From Allochromatium tepidum (GTDB lineage Bacteria > Pseudomonadota > Gammaproteobacteria > Chromatiales > Chromatiaceae): a DNA stretch of 64,000 nt. The first letter of the stretch is position 1. Every line of letters starts with the position of its first letter. The notes under the pieces were generated by a model that ran no database searches, was not told the origin of the DNA, and saw only the letters and a program-made list of their open reading frames with translations. The position numbers and the translations under genes were made by a program. The DNA lies in the NCBI RefSeq assembly GCF_018409545.1, contig NZ_AP024563.1, positions 2,502,001 to 2,566,000 on the forward strand, written 5' to 3'. This document shows, piece by piece, positions 22,044 through 31,182 of this stretch.

Positions 22044-22850
22044 TCACTCGACCAGCAATGAACGCACCGCCGTCACCGAGCGCGCCAGGATCTCGGCGCG
22101 GCGCTGTTCCGCGCCCTCCCGATCCGGCTCGCAGAGCGCGCGGCAGAGCCGGTCGGTCGGGGCTTCGAAGTCGCAGTGACTGGCCCCGGCGATGCGCTCG
22201 ATGCGCGCCTGTCGCGCCGCCGCCAGCGTGGCCAGACCATTGTTGTAGGCATTGCAGGAGGCCGGTTCACCGAACAGCCCGATGACCGGCCGGTCGAACT
22301 CCCGCACCATGAGACGCCCCAGCTCCCGCGCATCGACCAGATCCAGGGTCAGCACGCCGAGCGTGCGCGGGTCGTTGCGCGCCGCCACCAGCGCCGCCAG
22401 TCCGCCGGCCGAGAAGCCGGCATAGACCAGACGCCGCGCCTCCAGCCGATCGGCGACCGCGATCAGGTCGAAACCGTTGCGCGCATGATTGCCGCGCCAG
22501 GGTCGGGTGTTGCAGAAATCGACCGTCACCACCGAGATCCCGGTCTCGGCCAACGCACGCGCCAAGCCGGCGAGCCGTGCCTTGTCGCGCAGAAAGCCGT
22601 GTGCCAGGACCACCAGCTCGCCCGGCGTGGCCGAGGCCGGACGATACCAGGCATAGTCCAGGGTGCAGCCGGTCGCCGACTCGGCCCGACCCCATTCGAT
22701 TCGCACGCCTGGAGTCACGCCCGCCGCAAGCGGCCGGCTCGGTCGCGACGCGGCGATATGACCCGGAGCCTCGTGCATGACACCGCCGAAACATCCGACC
22801 AGTACCAGACAAGCGACCCAGACCGCTGTAAACTTCGATTGACAAGGCAT
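22044..22850 (-). CDS. Lipoprotein alpha/beta hydrolase (dienelactone-hydrolase-like)
   Basis: 268 residues from MPCQSKFTAVWVACLVLVGC. The lipobox-like LVGC predicts a lipid-modified Cys at about residue 20. An ATG four codons upstream (22862) is an alternative, and neither has a strong ribosome site. Alpha/beta hydrolase landmarks: LVVLAHGFLRDKARL (oxyanion region), GFSAGGLAA (nucleophile Ser), GLFGEPASCN and GASHCDFEAP (catalytic His). It carries several Cys residues in the C-terminal half, compatible with periplasmic disulfides. The substrate is unknown. The frame stays open for another 250 codons upstream, but those are antisense to the next gene. Confidence 0.8.
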   Translation of the reverse strand: MPCQSKFTAVWVACLVLVGCFGGVMHEAPGHIAASRPSRPLAAGVTPGVRIEWGRAESATGCTLDYAWYRPASATPGELVVLAHGFLRDKARLAGLARALAETGISVVTVDFCNTRPWRGNHARNGFDLIAVADRLEARRLVYAGFSAGGLAALVAARNDPRTLGVLTLDLVDARELGRLMVREFDRPVIGLFGEPASCNAYNNGLATLAAARQARIERIAGASHCDFEAPTDRLCRALCEPDREGAEQRRAEILARSVTAVRSLLVE

Positions 22851-22988
22851 CGTCCAACTCATTTGACAGTGACGCGCGACCGTTTCGGTCCTTCCGGCTC
22901 GATGTGCCGGCAGATTCCAGACGGTTAGCCCGTGGATGCCGCCCACCCCGAGCGATCTCGCGATTGATTGAGCAAAGGTATTGAGCCG

Positions 22989-23900
22989 ATGGACTCCGCG
23001 ATCAACCCTCCAGACAAGCACGCGACGCGCGGCCGGCCGCTGCCCGCCGCCGTCGACGCCCCGCGCCACGATCTCCAGACCAGCGCCGGCGGACGTGTCC
23101 ATTACTACGCCGACACCAGCGCCGGCGGCCGTCCGCTGGTGCTGATCCACAGCATCAACGCCGCGCCCAGTGCGATGGAGATGAAGCCACTCTTCGAGCA
23201 CTTCCGCGCCTGCCGTCCGGTCTATGCGCTCGATCTGCCCGGCTTCGGACACTCCGAGCGCGCCAAACGACGCTATTCGCCCGAACTCTACGCCAAGGTC
23301 ATCGGCGAGTTCCTGGCCGAGGTGGTCCGGGAACCGGCCGATCTGATCGCCTACTCGCTCGGCTGTGAGTTCGCCGCCATCGCCGCAGCGAACGCGCCGG
23401 AGCGCGTGAACTCGCTGGCGCTGCTCTCGCCGACCGGTTTCAACACCCGCGGACTGCCGACCGGCGCCGCCGCTGAGCGTGCCCATCGATTCCTGAGCCT
23501 CCCCGGACTCAGCGACGGGCTCTATGGCCTGCTGACCACCCGCGCCAGCATCAAGTATTTCTACAATCAGGTCTTCGCCGGCTCGACCCCGCCCGAGCTG
23601 ATCGACTACGCCTACGCCACCACGCATCAGCCGGGGGCCAAGATCGCTCCGCTCTACTTCCTGTCCGGGCTGCTCTTCACGCCGCGTGCCTGCGACAGCC
23701 TCTACCCCCGTGTGACCCAGCCGGTGCTGGCGCTCTACGATAAGGATCCCAACATCGACTTCCAGGAGTTGCCGGATTTCCTCGGCCGTCAGTCCAACTG
23801 GCGCGCCGAGCGTCTGACACCGACCAACGGGATGCCGCAGTGGGAGAAGCCCGCCGAGACCATCGCGGCCATCGAGCGTTTCTGGGACTCACTCGGCTAG
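22989..23900 (+). CDS. Alpha/beta hydrolase at the head of the menaquinone cluster
   Basis: 303 residues from MDSAINPPDKHATRG. Alpha/beta hydrolase fold: PLVLIHSINAAPSAMEM, LDLPGFGHSER, nucleophile elbow AYSLGCE (Ser present, first Gly replaced by Ala) and acid candidate LYDKDPN. The usual catalytic-His segment (G-H-x-P-x-x-E) reads NGMPQWEKP, so His is absent. It lies just upstream of menF and menD, which suggests it replaces MenH (SHCHC synthase, also an alpha/beta hydrolase). It is about 50 residues longer than MenH, and the missing His makes that assignment tentative. Confidence 0.83.
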   Translation: MDSAINPPDKHATRGRPLPAAVDAPRHDLQTSAGGRVHYYADTSAGGRPLVLIHSINAAPSAMEMKPLFEHFRACRPVYALDLPGFGHSERAKRRYSPELYAKVIGEFLAEVVREPADLIAYSLGCEFAAIAAANAPERVNSLALLSPTGFNTRGLPTGAAAERAHRFLSLPGLSDGLYGLLTTRASIKYFYNQVFAGSTPPELIDYAYATTHQPGAKIAPLYFLSGLLFTPRACDSLYPRVTQPVLALYDKDPNIDFQELPDFLGRQSNWRAERLTPTNGMPQWEKPAETIAAIERFWDSLG

Positions 23901-24023
23901 GAGCGCACCGCGCTGCATGATGTAGCGCGTCCTGTCGCGCCCCTGGACGCGCGGGAACCCCTGTGGGTGTCCGCGCGTCCTAGAGGGTTCGTCCCATTCC
24001 CCTGCCCCGCCACGACTCGACTC

Positions 24024-25406
24024 ATGCTGCAATCGCTCCAAGTCCTCGATCAGCTCAAGGCCCGACTGCACGAGACCCTCGCTCTGCTGCCGCTCGCCGA
24101 GGGTACCGGCCCCGTCTCGCTGATCCTCGAACTGCCGCATCCGCCGGCCGGCGCGCCCGATCTCGACGGACCGCGCTTTCATTTCGCGCACAACCATCGC
24201 GGCGACCTGCGCGCGGGCTATGGCATCGCCGGCGAGTGGCAGGCGCACGGACCCGAGCGTCTGAGCGAGCTGCGGCGCATCGCTCAGGGACTGCGCGCCG
24301 ACTGGGTACAGTGCGATCCGGACGAGACAGGTTTCAGCGGGTTCGGGATGCTGGGCTTCGCGGCCACGCCGGAGACGCCCGCCGCGAGCGACGATCTGCC
24401 CAATGCGCTCCTGTGGCTGCCGGAACTGGCGCTGATCTCGCATGGCGGTCAGTCGGCGCTGGTGCTGACGGCCCAGCGTCCCGCCGCACGCGATGACGTG
24501 CTGACGCGCTGGGACGCCTGGCTCGACCGTCTGGTGCCGCTGCTCGGACGTCCGGCGCTCGATCCGCTCACCCCGGCGCATCTCGAAGCCCTGGGCAGCA
24601 CGCCGGATCGCGACGACTGGCGCACGCTGGTCCTGAACGCGCTCGACGAGATCGATCGGGAACGGCTCGAAAAGGTCGTCGTCTGTCGTCGGCAACGGCT
24701 CCTGGGCCACCGGCGCTTCGATCTCGACCGGCTCAATGCGGCGCTGAGCTATCTGTTCCCGTCCTGTCAGGTGATCAACATCCGGCGCCATGCCGCCGGC
24801 TTCGTCGCCGCCACGCCCGAACGGCTCTTCACCCAGCGTCGCGACCGGGTCGAGGCCGATGCCATCGCCGGCACCGCCTGTCGTGCCGAGGACAGCGAGC
24901 GCGATGCCGCCATCACGCTCGGTCTCCAGACCTGCGAGAAGAATCTGCGCGAGCATCGGGTGGTGGTCGCGGCGGTGCGCGAGGCGCTCGATCAGTGCTG
25001 TCGGCGTCTGGAGCCGGCCGAGGGGCCGAGTATTCTCCAGCTCAACAACGCCCAGCATCTCTGGACGCGCCTGCGCGGTGAGCTGCATCCGGGCGTCGAT
25101 GTGTTCGAGCTGGCCGAGCGGCTGCATCCCACGCCCGCGACCAACGGTCAGCCACGCCGCGAGGCGCGCGACTGGCTCGATGTCAACGAGCCGCTCGAAC
25201 GCGGCTGGTACACGGGCGCGGCCGGAATCGTCGAGCCGGATCTGACCGGGGAGCTGTGGGTGTTGCTGCGCTGTGCACGTATCCTCGACCGCACCGCCGA
25301 TCTCTATGCGGGTGCCGGCATCGTCGCCGGTTCCGATCCCGCGAGCGAATGGCGGGAAACCGAGCACAAGCTCGCCGCCATGTCGACGGCCCTGCAGTTC
25401 GCATGA
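24024..25406 (+). CDS. menF: Isochorismate synthase MenF
   Basis: 460 residues from MLQSLQVLDQLKARLHE; an in-frame ATG at 23967 would add 19 non-conserved residues. It converts chorismate to isochorismate, the first committed step to menaquinone. The chorismate-binding domain fills the C-terminal half: LEKVVVCRRQRL, SCQVINIRRHAAGFVAATPERLF, GTACRAEDSERDA, EHRVVVAAVREAL and the closing AGIVAGSDPASEWRETEHKL. The last four bases overlap the start of menD (ATGA), so the two are translationally coupled. Confidence 0.93.
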   Translation: MLQSLQVLDQLKARLHETLALLPLAEGTGPVSLILELPHPPAGAPDLDGPRFHFAHNHRGDLRAGYGIAGEWQAHGPERLSELRRIAQGLRADWVQCDPDETGFSGFGMLGFAATPETPAASDDLPNALLWLPELALISHGGQSALVLTAQRPAARDDVLTRWDAWLDRLVPLLGRPALDPLTPAHLEALGSTPDRDDWRTLVLNALDEIDRERLEKVVVCRRQRLLGHRRFDLDRLNAALSYLFPSCQVINIRRHAAGFVAATPERLFTQRRDRVEADAIAGTACRAEDSERDAAITLGLQTCEKNLREHRVVVAAVREALDQCCRRLEPAEGPSILQLNNAQHLWTRLRGELHPGVDVFELAERLHPTPATNGQPRREARDWLDVNEPLERGWYTGAAGIVEPDLTGELWVLLRCARILDRTADLYAGAGIVAGSDPASEWRETEHKLAAMSTALQFA

Positions 25407-27163
25407 GCGACCACGGCTGTCTGAATCTGCGCTGGGCGCTGGCGCTGTTCGATGGGCTGGTCGAGGGTGGAATGCGTCATCTGGTGCTCTCGCCCGGATC
25501 GCGCTCCACGCCGCTGGTGCTGGCGGCCCAGCGTCAACCGGCGCTGACCGTGACGCCGATCCTCGACGAGCGTAGCGCGGCCTTTTTCGCGCTGGGCGTG
25601 GCGCGTGCCTCGGGGCGTGCGGTGGGGCTGGTCTGTACCTCGGGGAGCGCGCTCGCCCACTGGTTCCCGGCGGTCATCGAAGCCTCGGAGTCCGGCATTC
25701 CACTGGTGCTGCTCTCGGCCGACCGCCCGCCCGAACTGCGTGGCTGGGGGGCGAACCAGACCATTGATCAGACGCGCTTCTTCGGCGTGCATGTGCGCGC
25801 CTTCCATGATCCGGGCACGCCCGAAGATTCGCCGGGTGCCGGCAAGTTGATGCGGGCACTGGGGCGGCGCGCGGCGGCCGAGAGTCTGGGCGACTGGCCG
25901 GGACCTGTGCATCTGAATCTGCCGTTTCGCGAACCGCTGGTGCCGGGGGCGGATTGCCGGGCTGAAGCCGCACAGTTTCAAACAGCCGTTCAGCCTCCAG
26001 CCACCCGCTGCCGGCTTGGTCTTGCGGGGAACCGGACGCCGGAGGCTGGTAGCCGGCCGCTGACAGCCGGCTTGACGTCCCAATGCTCCGGGCGCGGCCT
26101 GATCTGCTGCGGGCCGGGCGACTGGACGGCGGCCGGTGCGGAGGCGCTGTGGCAGTTGGCGACACGGCTTGGCGTGCCTGTGCTGTGCGATCCGCTTTCA
26201 GGTTTGCGTTTCGGTTTCGGCTCAGGTTCCGCCTCGGAACATCGAATCACCCGGTACGACAGTCTGCTCCGTCATCCGGCGACCGCCGCCGCACTCAAGC
26301 CGGACTGGGTGCTGCGCTTCGGACGTGCGCCGGTCTCCAAGACGCTGCTCGGCCGGCTGGCGGACGTTCCGACCGTCCTGGTCGATGCCGGACGCGGCTG
26401 GAGTGATCCGAATCATGACGTTCGGCTCAAGATCGATGCCGATCCGGCCGTGTTCTGCGCTTGGCTTGCAGACGCGGATCCGGAACTCGGCACACCGGAC
26501 CCTGATTGGCTCGCCGGCTGGCTCCAGGCCGAACGCCGTCTGGAGCGTTTCGCCGCCGAGTATCTCGACCAGGCGCCCTGGTGCGAGGGGCATCTGATCC
26601 GCGATCTCATCGCACGGCTGCCCGAAGGCGAGGGGTTGTTGTGCGCCAACTCCATGCCGATCCGCCAGCTCGACACCTGGTCGGGCCGGCGCGACCGATC
26701 GCTACGACTCTTCGGTAATCGTGGTGCCAGCGGTATCGACGGCCAGACCTCGACGCTCGCCGGACTCAACGCCGGCGGCGTGCCGACCACGGCGCTGCTC
26801 GGCGATCTGTCTTTTCTGCACGACCTGAGCGGACTGACGGCACTGCGCACGCTCGAACGGCCCTGTATCGTCATCAACAACGGCGGCGGGCGCATCTTCG
26901 ACTATCTGCCCCAGCATGGACTGCCGGGTTTCGAGACGCTGTGGCGCACGCCGGTCGCGGTCGATCTGGGGGCACTGGCCCAAACCTTCGGGTTGGTTCA
27001 TCGTCAGGTGTCCGATAGCGCCGGATTCCAACAGGCCCTGAGCGACGCCATCCAGGGTTCGCACCCCGGCGGACTGATCGAGGTCGTCATCGATGCCGAT
27101 CTGAGTGGACAGATCCATCGCGACTTCTGGCAGGCGGTCAGTCGGCTCGGCGACGACACCTGA
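25403..27163 (+). CDS. menD: MenD, SEPHCHC synthase (ThDP enzyme)
   Basis: 586 residues. MenD joins 2-oxoglutarate (decarboxylated on thiamine diphosphate) to isochorismate. The N-terminal ThDP-enzyme module begins LNLRWALALFDGLVEGGMRHLVLSPGSRSTPLVLAA, with CTSGSALAHWFPAVIEA and NQTIDQ. The C-terminal ThDP-binding part has NRGASGIDGQTSTLAGLNA, LLGDLSFLHDLSG and INNGGGRIFDYLP. Residues around 195-230, encoded by 25970-26080, form a Pro/Gly/Arg-rich stretch that looks like an insertion relative to usual MenD; it stays in frame. Confidence 0.96.
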   Translation: MSDHGCLNLRWALALFDGLVEGGMRHLVLSPGSRSTPLVLAAQRQPALTVTPILDERSAAFFALGVARASGRAVGLVCTSGSALAHWFPAVIEASESGIPLVLLSADRPPELRGWGANQTIDQTRFFGVHVRAFHDPGTPEDSPGAGKLMRALGRRAAAESLGDWPGPVHLNLPFREPLVPGADCRAEAAQFQTAVQPPATRCRLGLAGNRTPEAGSRPLTAGLTSQCSGRGLICCGPGDWTAAGAEALWQLATRLGVPVLCDPLSGLRFGFGSGSASEHRITRYDSLLRHPATAAALKPDWVLRFGRAPVSKTLLGRLADVPTVLVDAGRGWSDPNHDVRLKIDADPAVFCAWLADADPELGTPDPDWLAGWLQAERRLERFAAEYLDQAPWCEGHLIRDLIARLPEGEGLLCANSMPIRQLDTWSGRRDRSLRLFGNRGASGIDGQTSTLAGLNAGGVPTTALLGDLSFLHDLSGLTALRTLERPCIVINNGGGRIFDYLPQHGLPGFETLWRTPVAVDLGALAQTFGLVHRQVSDSAGFQQALSDAIQGSHPGGLIEVVIDADLSGQIHRDFWQAVSRLGDDT

Positions 27164-27178
27164 GGCCGGGTTCCGGAT

Positions 27179-28535
27179 TCAGGCGAAATCCGGCGCGTCC
27201 GCCGCCGGATCGAGCGCCTCACGCTGCACCAGCTCCCAGCCGCTGTAGAGCCGCACCAGGGCGTGCGGATGCGCCGGCTCCAGATGTTCGCGTACCCGCA
27301 CATCCCCGGCATAGCGGCGTAACTGCGACCGCGCCGCCTCCATCAGCTCGGTGCGCCGCTTGGGCGTGTCTTCGGAACGCTTGACGTATTTCAGCTCGAT
27401 CAGATAGGCATGGCGCATGTCCGGATAGCGGAAATAGAAGGGCGCCAGATAGAGATCGACGAAGCCGCCGCCCTGTTCCTGCTCGCTCCAGCCCCGGAAG
27501 TAGGGCGTCAGATTGAGCCGGGCGAGCAGGAAGCCCCGGATCATCTTCTCGCCTTGCAGATAGTCGCGCACGCCGGCCTGCTCGGCGATGCGCTCGGCCA
27601 GATAGTCGAAGAACGGCTCCCAGTCGCCGTTGTAGGCCAGGCGGCTGAGCCGGGTAGTGGTTGTACCAGGCGTCGATCACCGCGCGATGGGGTTCCAGAT
27701 CTTGACCGAAGGCAGCGAACAGGCTCTCCAGCTCGCTGTGATTGAAGCCGAGCAGACCGTTGAAGCGGCCATCCAGGCTGATGTTGGCACCGATATTGAA
27801 GCCGCTGGTCACATCGTCCAGCGTCAGCGGCGAGACGCCGGTGATGAACAGCCGCGCCAGACCGCCGCCGCTCTGTCCGGCGGCCCCCTTGAGCATCGCG
27901 AAGACATTGCGGAAAAAGCCGCTGCCGTGCGTCAGATCCCGATAGGCGTCCTGGCCGAAATGGGCCAGCAGATTGTTGGCGAAGTTGTCGTATTCGTCGA
28001 TGAACAGATAGAGCGACCGGCCCAGATGACCCAGTTCCATCAGCAGCCGCTCCAGTGCCGCCGCCACGGTCGGCTGCTCACGCACCCGCGCCGCCATGTC
28101 CTCCGGCAGGTGCTCCGCATGGCGCAGGAACAGGCCGTCGATCTGATTGCGACAATGGGTCTCGAACGAGGATTCCAGATGCTCCGGCTCGGCGCGCACC
28201 ATCGAGAAATCGAAGCGCAGGCTCAGGTACTGGCCGCGCTCAGGGGTCGGATTGGTCTGGACCCAGGTCTCGGCAAAGAGTTCATCGAAGGACTTGGCCC
28301 ATTCGGCGTCGTAGTAGCACTCCATCATCGACTGCAACAGACTCTTGCCGAAGCGGCGCGGGCGGATCAGGAACAGAAAGCGCCCGGCCTCCTCCAGTAG
28401 CGGGAGATAACGGGTCTTGTCCACATAGTATTCATGACCGCGGCGCAGTTTGATGAAGTCGGCGACGCCGTAGGGGATGCGCAGGTCAGGTGAGGCGGTC
28501 TCATGCACGGGCGATTCCGGAGTGCTGGTTGGCAT
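27179..28535 (-). pseudogene. Broken AAA-ATPase-like / PD-(D/E)XK nuclease-like gene
   Basis: The first part (28535 to about 27650) encodes the N-terminal half of the common 'AAA-ATPase-like plus DUF1703-type nuclease' family: IPYGVADFIKLRRGHEYYVDKTRYLPLLEE, RPRRFGKSLLQSMM (P-loop-like), SLYLFIDEYDNFANN. At WYNHY the frame breaks. The C-terminal nuclease half continues in another frame (NGDWEPFFDYLAERI, RDYLQGEKMIRGFL, HAYLIELKYVKR) to a stop at 27179. The middle of the family's usual length, between WYDGY and NGDW, is missing, so there is a deletion as well as a frameshift. It lies within the men cluster, opposite in orientation. Confidence 0.85.
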
Positions 28536-28587
28536 CAGTGCTTACCTTTTCTGCGATTTCGGCTGAAGACACGCCCATGCGCACCCA

Positions 28588-28980
28588 TCACGCCCAATTT
28601 TCGACGCTCAATCCCGGCACGCGCTCGAACTCGCGGGTGTTGTGCGTGACCAGCACGGCGTCCTCGGCCAGCGCGTGGGCGGCGATCAGCATGTCCATGT
28701 TGCCGATGGGTTGACCCTGGCGCTCCAGTACAGCACGCAGTTCGGCGTAATGCCGCGTGGCCGCCTCAGGCCAAGGCCGACACGGAATACCCGCCAAAAA
28801 GTCCTCCAGTTGAACGCTCAAGCGTGTCGAACCGCATTTGACGACACCAAAGCGCAGTTCTGCGACGACCAGCGCCGAGAGAAAGAACGACTCAGCCGGT
28901 TGCGCGCGAAAATACTCGAGCACCGAACGCGGCTGGCGGCGCAGGATGTAGCTGCAGATGTTGGTATCAAGTGTCTTCAT
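28588..28980 (-). CDS. vapC: VapC-family PIN-domain toxin
   Basis: 130 residues. PIN-domain ribonuclease with the acidic set intact: [14 protein letters not shown] (first Asp), [12 protein letters not shown] (Glu), [28 protein letters not shown] (Asp and the last acidic/Asn position). The FGV and NMD patterns fit the group that cleaves initiator tRNA, but the target cannot be told from sequence. The start overlaps the vapB stop region by 14 bases, the usual antitoxin-first arrangement. The unit is inserted between menD and menB on the opposite strand. Confidence 0.92.
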   Translation of the reverse strand: MKTLDTNICSYILRRQPRSVLEYFRAQPAESFFLSALVVAELRFGVVKCGSTRLSVQLEDFLAGIPCRPWPEAATRHYAELRAVLERQGQPIGNMDMLIAAHALAEDAVLVTHNTREFERVPGLSVENWA

Positions 28981-29224
28981 CGTGAAACCAAGCGCGGTCT
29001 TGTGGAGGGGTATCCTGACGGTCGGTCAGAAAATCATCGGGAAAGGGTTCATGGCGTTCATAGAAGGATTCGAGCCAATCCGCGAGCGACTCGGCCTTGG
29101 GCTTGAGGATGACGGCCTCACCCTGGCGTTCGATGTACACCTCCTTGCCCTCGAAGCGGAACTCGGCGGGCAGGCGCACGGCCTGACTGCGGCCGTTCAT
29201 GAACAGTTTGGCGGTTTGACGCAT
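28967..29224 (-). CDS. vapB: VapB-family AbrB/SpoVT-type antitoxin
   Basis: 85 residues from [33 protein letters not shown]. This start is chosen because [18 protein letters not shown] is the conserved N-terminal swapped-hairpin DNA-binding domain; upstream in-frame codons add ten unrelated residues. The C-terminal tail ([18 protein letters not shown]) should wrap around VapC. An inverted repeat just upstream (29246-29264) is a likely autoregulatory site. Confidence 0.9.
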   Translation of the reverse strand: MRQTAKLFMNGRSQAVRLPAEFRFEGKEVYIERQGEAVILKPKAESLADWLESFYERHEPFPDDFLTDRQDTPPQDRAWFHDEDT

Positions 29225-29245
29225 GGGAAACTCCGAGCCGACAAT

Positions 29246-29264
29246 GTATATCACTAGTCTATAC
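29246..29264. promoter_or_regulatory. Candidate VapBC operator
   Basis: GTATA (29246-29250) and TATAC (29260-29264) form an inverted repeat with a 9-base spacer containing ACTAGT, 22 bases upstream of vapB. AbrB-type antitoxins bind such palindromes. It also lies about 60 bases before menB on the other strand, so it could influence both directions. Confidence 0.4.
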
Positions 29265-29325
29265 CAGCATCCGTTTCAGTCAACTGGTTGAACCCTTCAC
29301 CGATCCCGGATCATTTGCGGCTAAA

Positions 29326-30240
29326 ATGGCGCCCCCAGTTTCCATGCACAGCGAGGCATCCCAGGTGGCGTCAGAGACCATGCAACCAACCGCGAATCGA
29401 CCCGAGACCGACTCGCGTCCCATCCACTGGGAGGCGCCCGCAGACGCCCGCTATCAGGACATCCTCTACCATCAGGCCGAGCACATCGCCAAGATCACCA
29501 TCAACCGGCCCGAGGTGCGCAACGCCTTCCGCCCGCAGACGGTGCGCGAGATGATCGACGCTTTTCATCGCGCCCACATGGACCCCGAGATCGGCGTCAT
29601 CATCCTCACGGGCGCGGGCGAGCTGGCCTTCTGCTCGGGCGGCGATCAGCGCATTCGTGGCCACGAAGGCTACAAGGACGAGGCCGGCGTCGAGCATCTG
29701 AACGTGCTGGAGTTGCAACGCCAGATCCGCACCCTGCCCAAGCCCGTGGTGGCCATGGTCGCGGGCTATGCGATCGGCGGCGGTCATGTGCTGCATCTGA
29801 TCTGCGACCTGACCATCGCCGCCGACAATGCGCGTTTCGGCCAGACCGGACCGCGCGTGGGCAGCTTCGACGCCGGTTTCGGCGCCGGTCTCATGGCGCG
29901 CACCGTGGGCCTGAAGAAAGCCAAGGAGATCTGGTTCCTGTGCCGCCAGTACGACGCCCAGGAGGCGCTCGACATGGGGCTGGTCAACACCGTCGTGCCG
30001 CTCGCCGAACTGGAGGCGGTGACGGTCGACTGGTGCCGTCGGATGAACCGCCTTTCGCCGACCGCGCTGCGCGTGCTCAAATCCGCCTTCAATGCCGACA
30101 CCGACGGTCTGGCCGGCATTCAGGAGCTGGCCGGCAATGCCACAGCGCTGTTCTATACCACTGAGGAGAGTCAGGAAGGGCGCAACGCCTTCCTCGAAAA
30201 GCGCGCGCCCGACTTCGGCCGCTTTCCGCGCCGGCCTTGA
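29326..30240 (+). CDS. menB: MenB, 1,4-dihydroxy-2-naphthoyl-CoA synthase
   Basis: 304 residues. Crotonase-fold enzyme that cyclises o-succinylbenzoyl-CoA. Family blocks: [33 protein letters not shown] (the SGGDQ loop distinguishes MenB from other crotonases), [34 protein letters not shown], and the C-terminus [14 protein letters not shown]. Shorter starts at 29344 or 29380 are possible, since the first ~25 residues are not conserved. It opens a menB-menA-menC run separated from menD by the pseudogene and vapBC. Confidence 0.95.
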   Translation: MAPPVSMHSEASQVASETMQPTANRPETDSRPIHWEAPADARYQDILYHQAEHIAKITINRPEVRNAFRPQTVREMIDAFHRAHMDPEIGVIILTGAGELAFCSGGDQRIRGHEGYKDEAGVEHLNVLELQRQIRTLPKPVVAMVAGYAIGGGHVLHLICDLTIAADNARFGQTGPRVGSFDAGFGAGLMARTVGLKKAKEIWFLCRQYDAQEALDMGLVNTVVPLAELEAVTVDWCRRMNRLSPTALRVLKSAFNADTDGLAGIQELAGNATALFYTTEESQEGRNAFLEKRAPDFGRFPRRP

Positions 30241-30282
30241 GCGGCACGGACAACGATTCTGCAAGCATCGCGCCCTGACTCC

Positions 30283-31182
30283 ATGCCCGAGCAACCGACT
30301 CCACCCCCATTGGCGCGCTGGCTCCTGGCCGCGCGACCCAAGACGCTGCCGCTGACGCTGTCGCCGGTGATCGCCGGCCTCGCGCTGGCCGTCGCCGCGA
30401 CCGGCGCGCCGGCCGTCTGGACCGCGCTCGCCACCCTGCTGGCGGCGGTGGCGATCCAGATCGGCACCAATCTGCACAACGACGCCGCCGACTTCGAGCG
30501 CGGCACGGATACGGACGAACGGCTCGGTCCGCCGCGTGCCACGGCGCAAGGCTGGCTGACCGCGCGTCAGGTCAAGAACGCCGCGCATGGCATGTTCGCG
30601 CTCGCCTTCATGCTCGGGCTGGCATTGCTGGTGCGCGGCGGCTGGCCGATCCTGCCGGTCGGACTGGCGTCCTTGGCCGCCGGCTATGCCTATACCGGCG
30701 GACCGCGCCCGATCGCCTATGGCCCCTTCGGTGAGGTTTATGCGCTTGTCTTCTTCGGCGTAGCGGCAGTCGGCGGCACCTACTATCTGCAAACCCTGAC
30801 GCTCGACGGCTCGACGCTGGTCGCCGGGGCGGCGCTCGGCTGTCTGGCCTCGGCCGTATTGCTGATCAACAACTATCGCGATCTCGAAACCGACACGGCG
30901 GCCGGGCGGCGCACGCTCTGCCGCGTGCTCGGACGCGAACGGGCCAGGGTGCTCTATGCGCTACTGCTGCTCGTGCCGATTCCGCTCTTGATGCTGCTCG
31001 ATCCGCTGCACGTCTCCTGGCCGCTGCTCGCCGCCCTGCCGTTCGCCGCCCTCCTGATCCGGCGGCTTTGGCGCGGCACCCTGGGTCCGGCGCTCAACGA
31101 GCAACTGGCACGCACCGCGCAGTACCAGGCCCTGCTGGTCGGTCTGCTGATCCTGAGTCTGCTGCTGCCCGCCACAGCGTGA
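30283..31182 (+). CDS. menA: MenA, 1,4-dihydroxy-2-naphthoate polyprenyltransferase
   Basis: 299 residues. UbiA-superfamily membrane enzyme that attaches the polyprenyl tail to DHNA. The family signature is ARPKTLPLTLSPVIAGLAL, then QIGTNLHNDAADFERGTDTDERLGPPRAT (the aspartate-rich diphosphate/Mg site) and the second motif INNYRDLETDTAAGRRTL. Eight or so hydrophobic helices. Its stop overlaps the GTG start of menC (GTGA), so the two are coupled. Confidence 0.95.
   Translation: MPEQPTPPPLARWLLAARPKTLPLTLSPVIAGLALAVAATGAPAVWTALATLLAAVAIQIGTNLHNDAADFERGTDTDERLGPPRATAQGWLTARQVKNAAHGMFALAFMLGLALLVRGGWPILPVGLASLAAGYAYTGGPRPIAYGPFGEVYALVFFGVAAVGGTYYLQTLTLDGSTLVAGAALGCLASAVLLINNYRDLETDTAAGRRTLCRVLGRERARVLYALLLLVPIPLLMLLDPLHVSWPLLAALPFAALLIRRLWRGTLGPALNEQLARTAQYQALLVGLLILSLLLPATA

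Noticed and set aside
22863-23627. Long N-terminal extension of the lipoprotein hydrolase
   Set aside because: It is antisense to the next hydrolase gene, and the lipoprotein signal at 22850 marks the true start.
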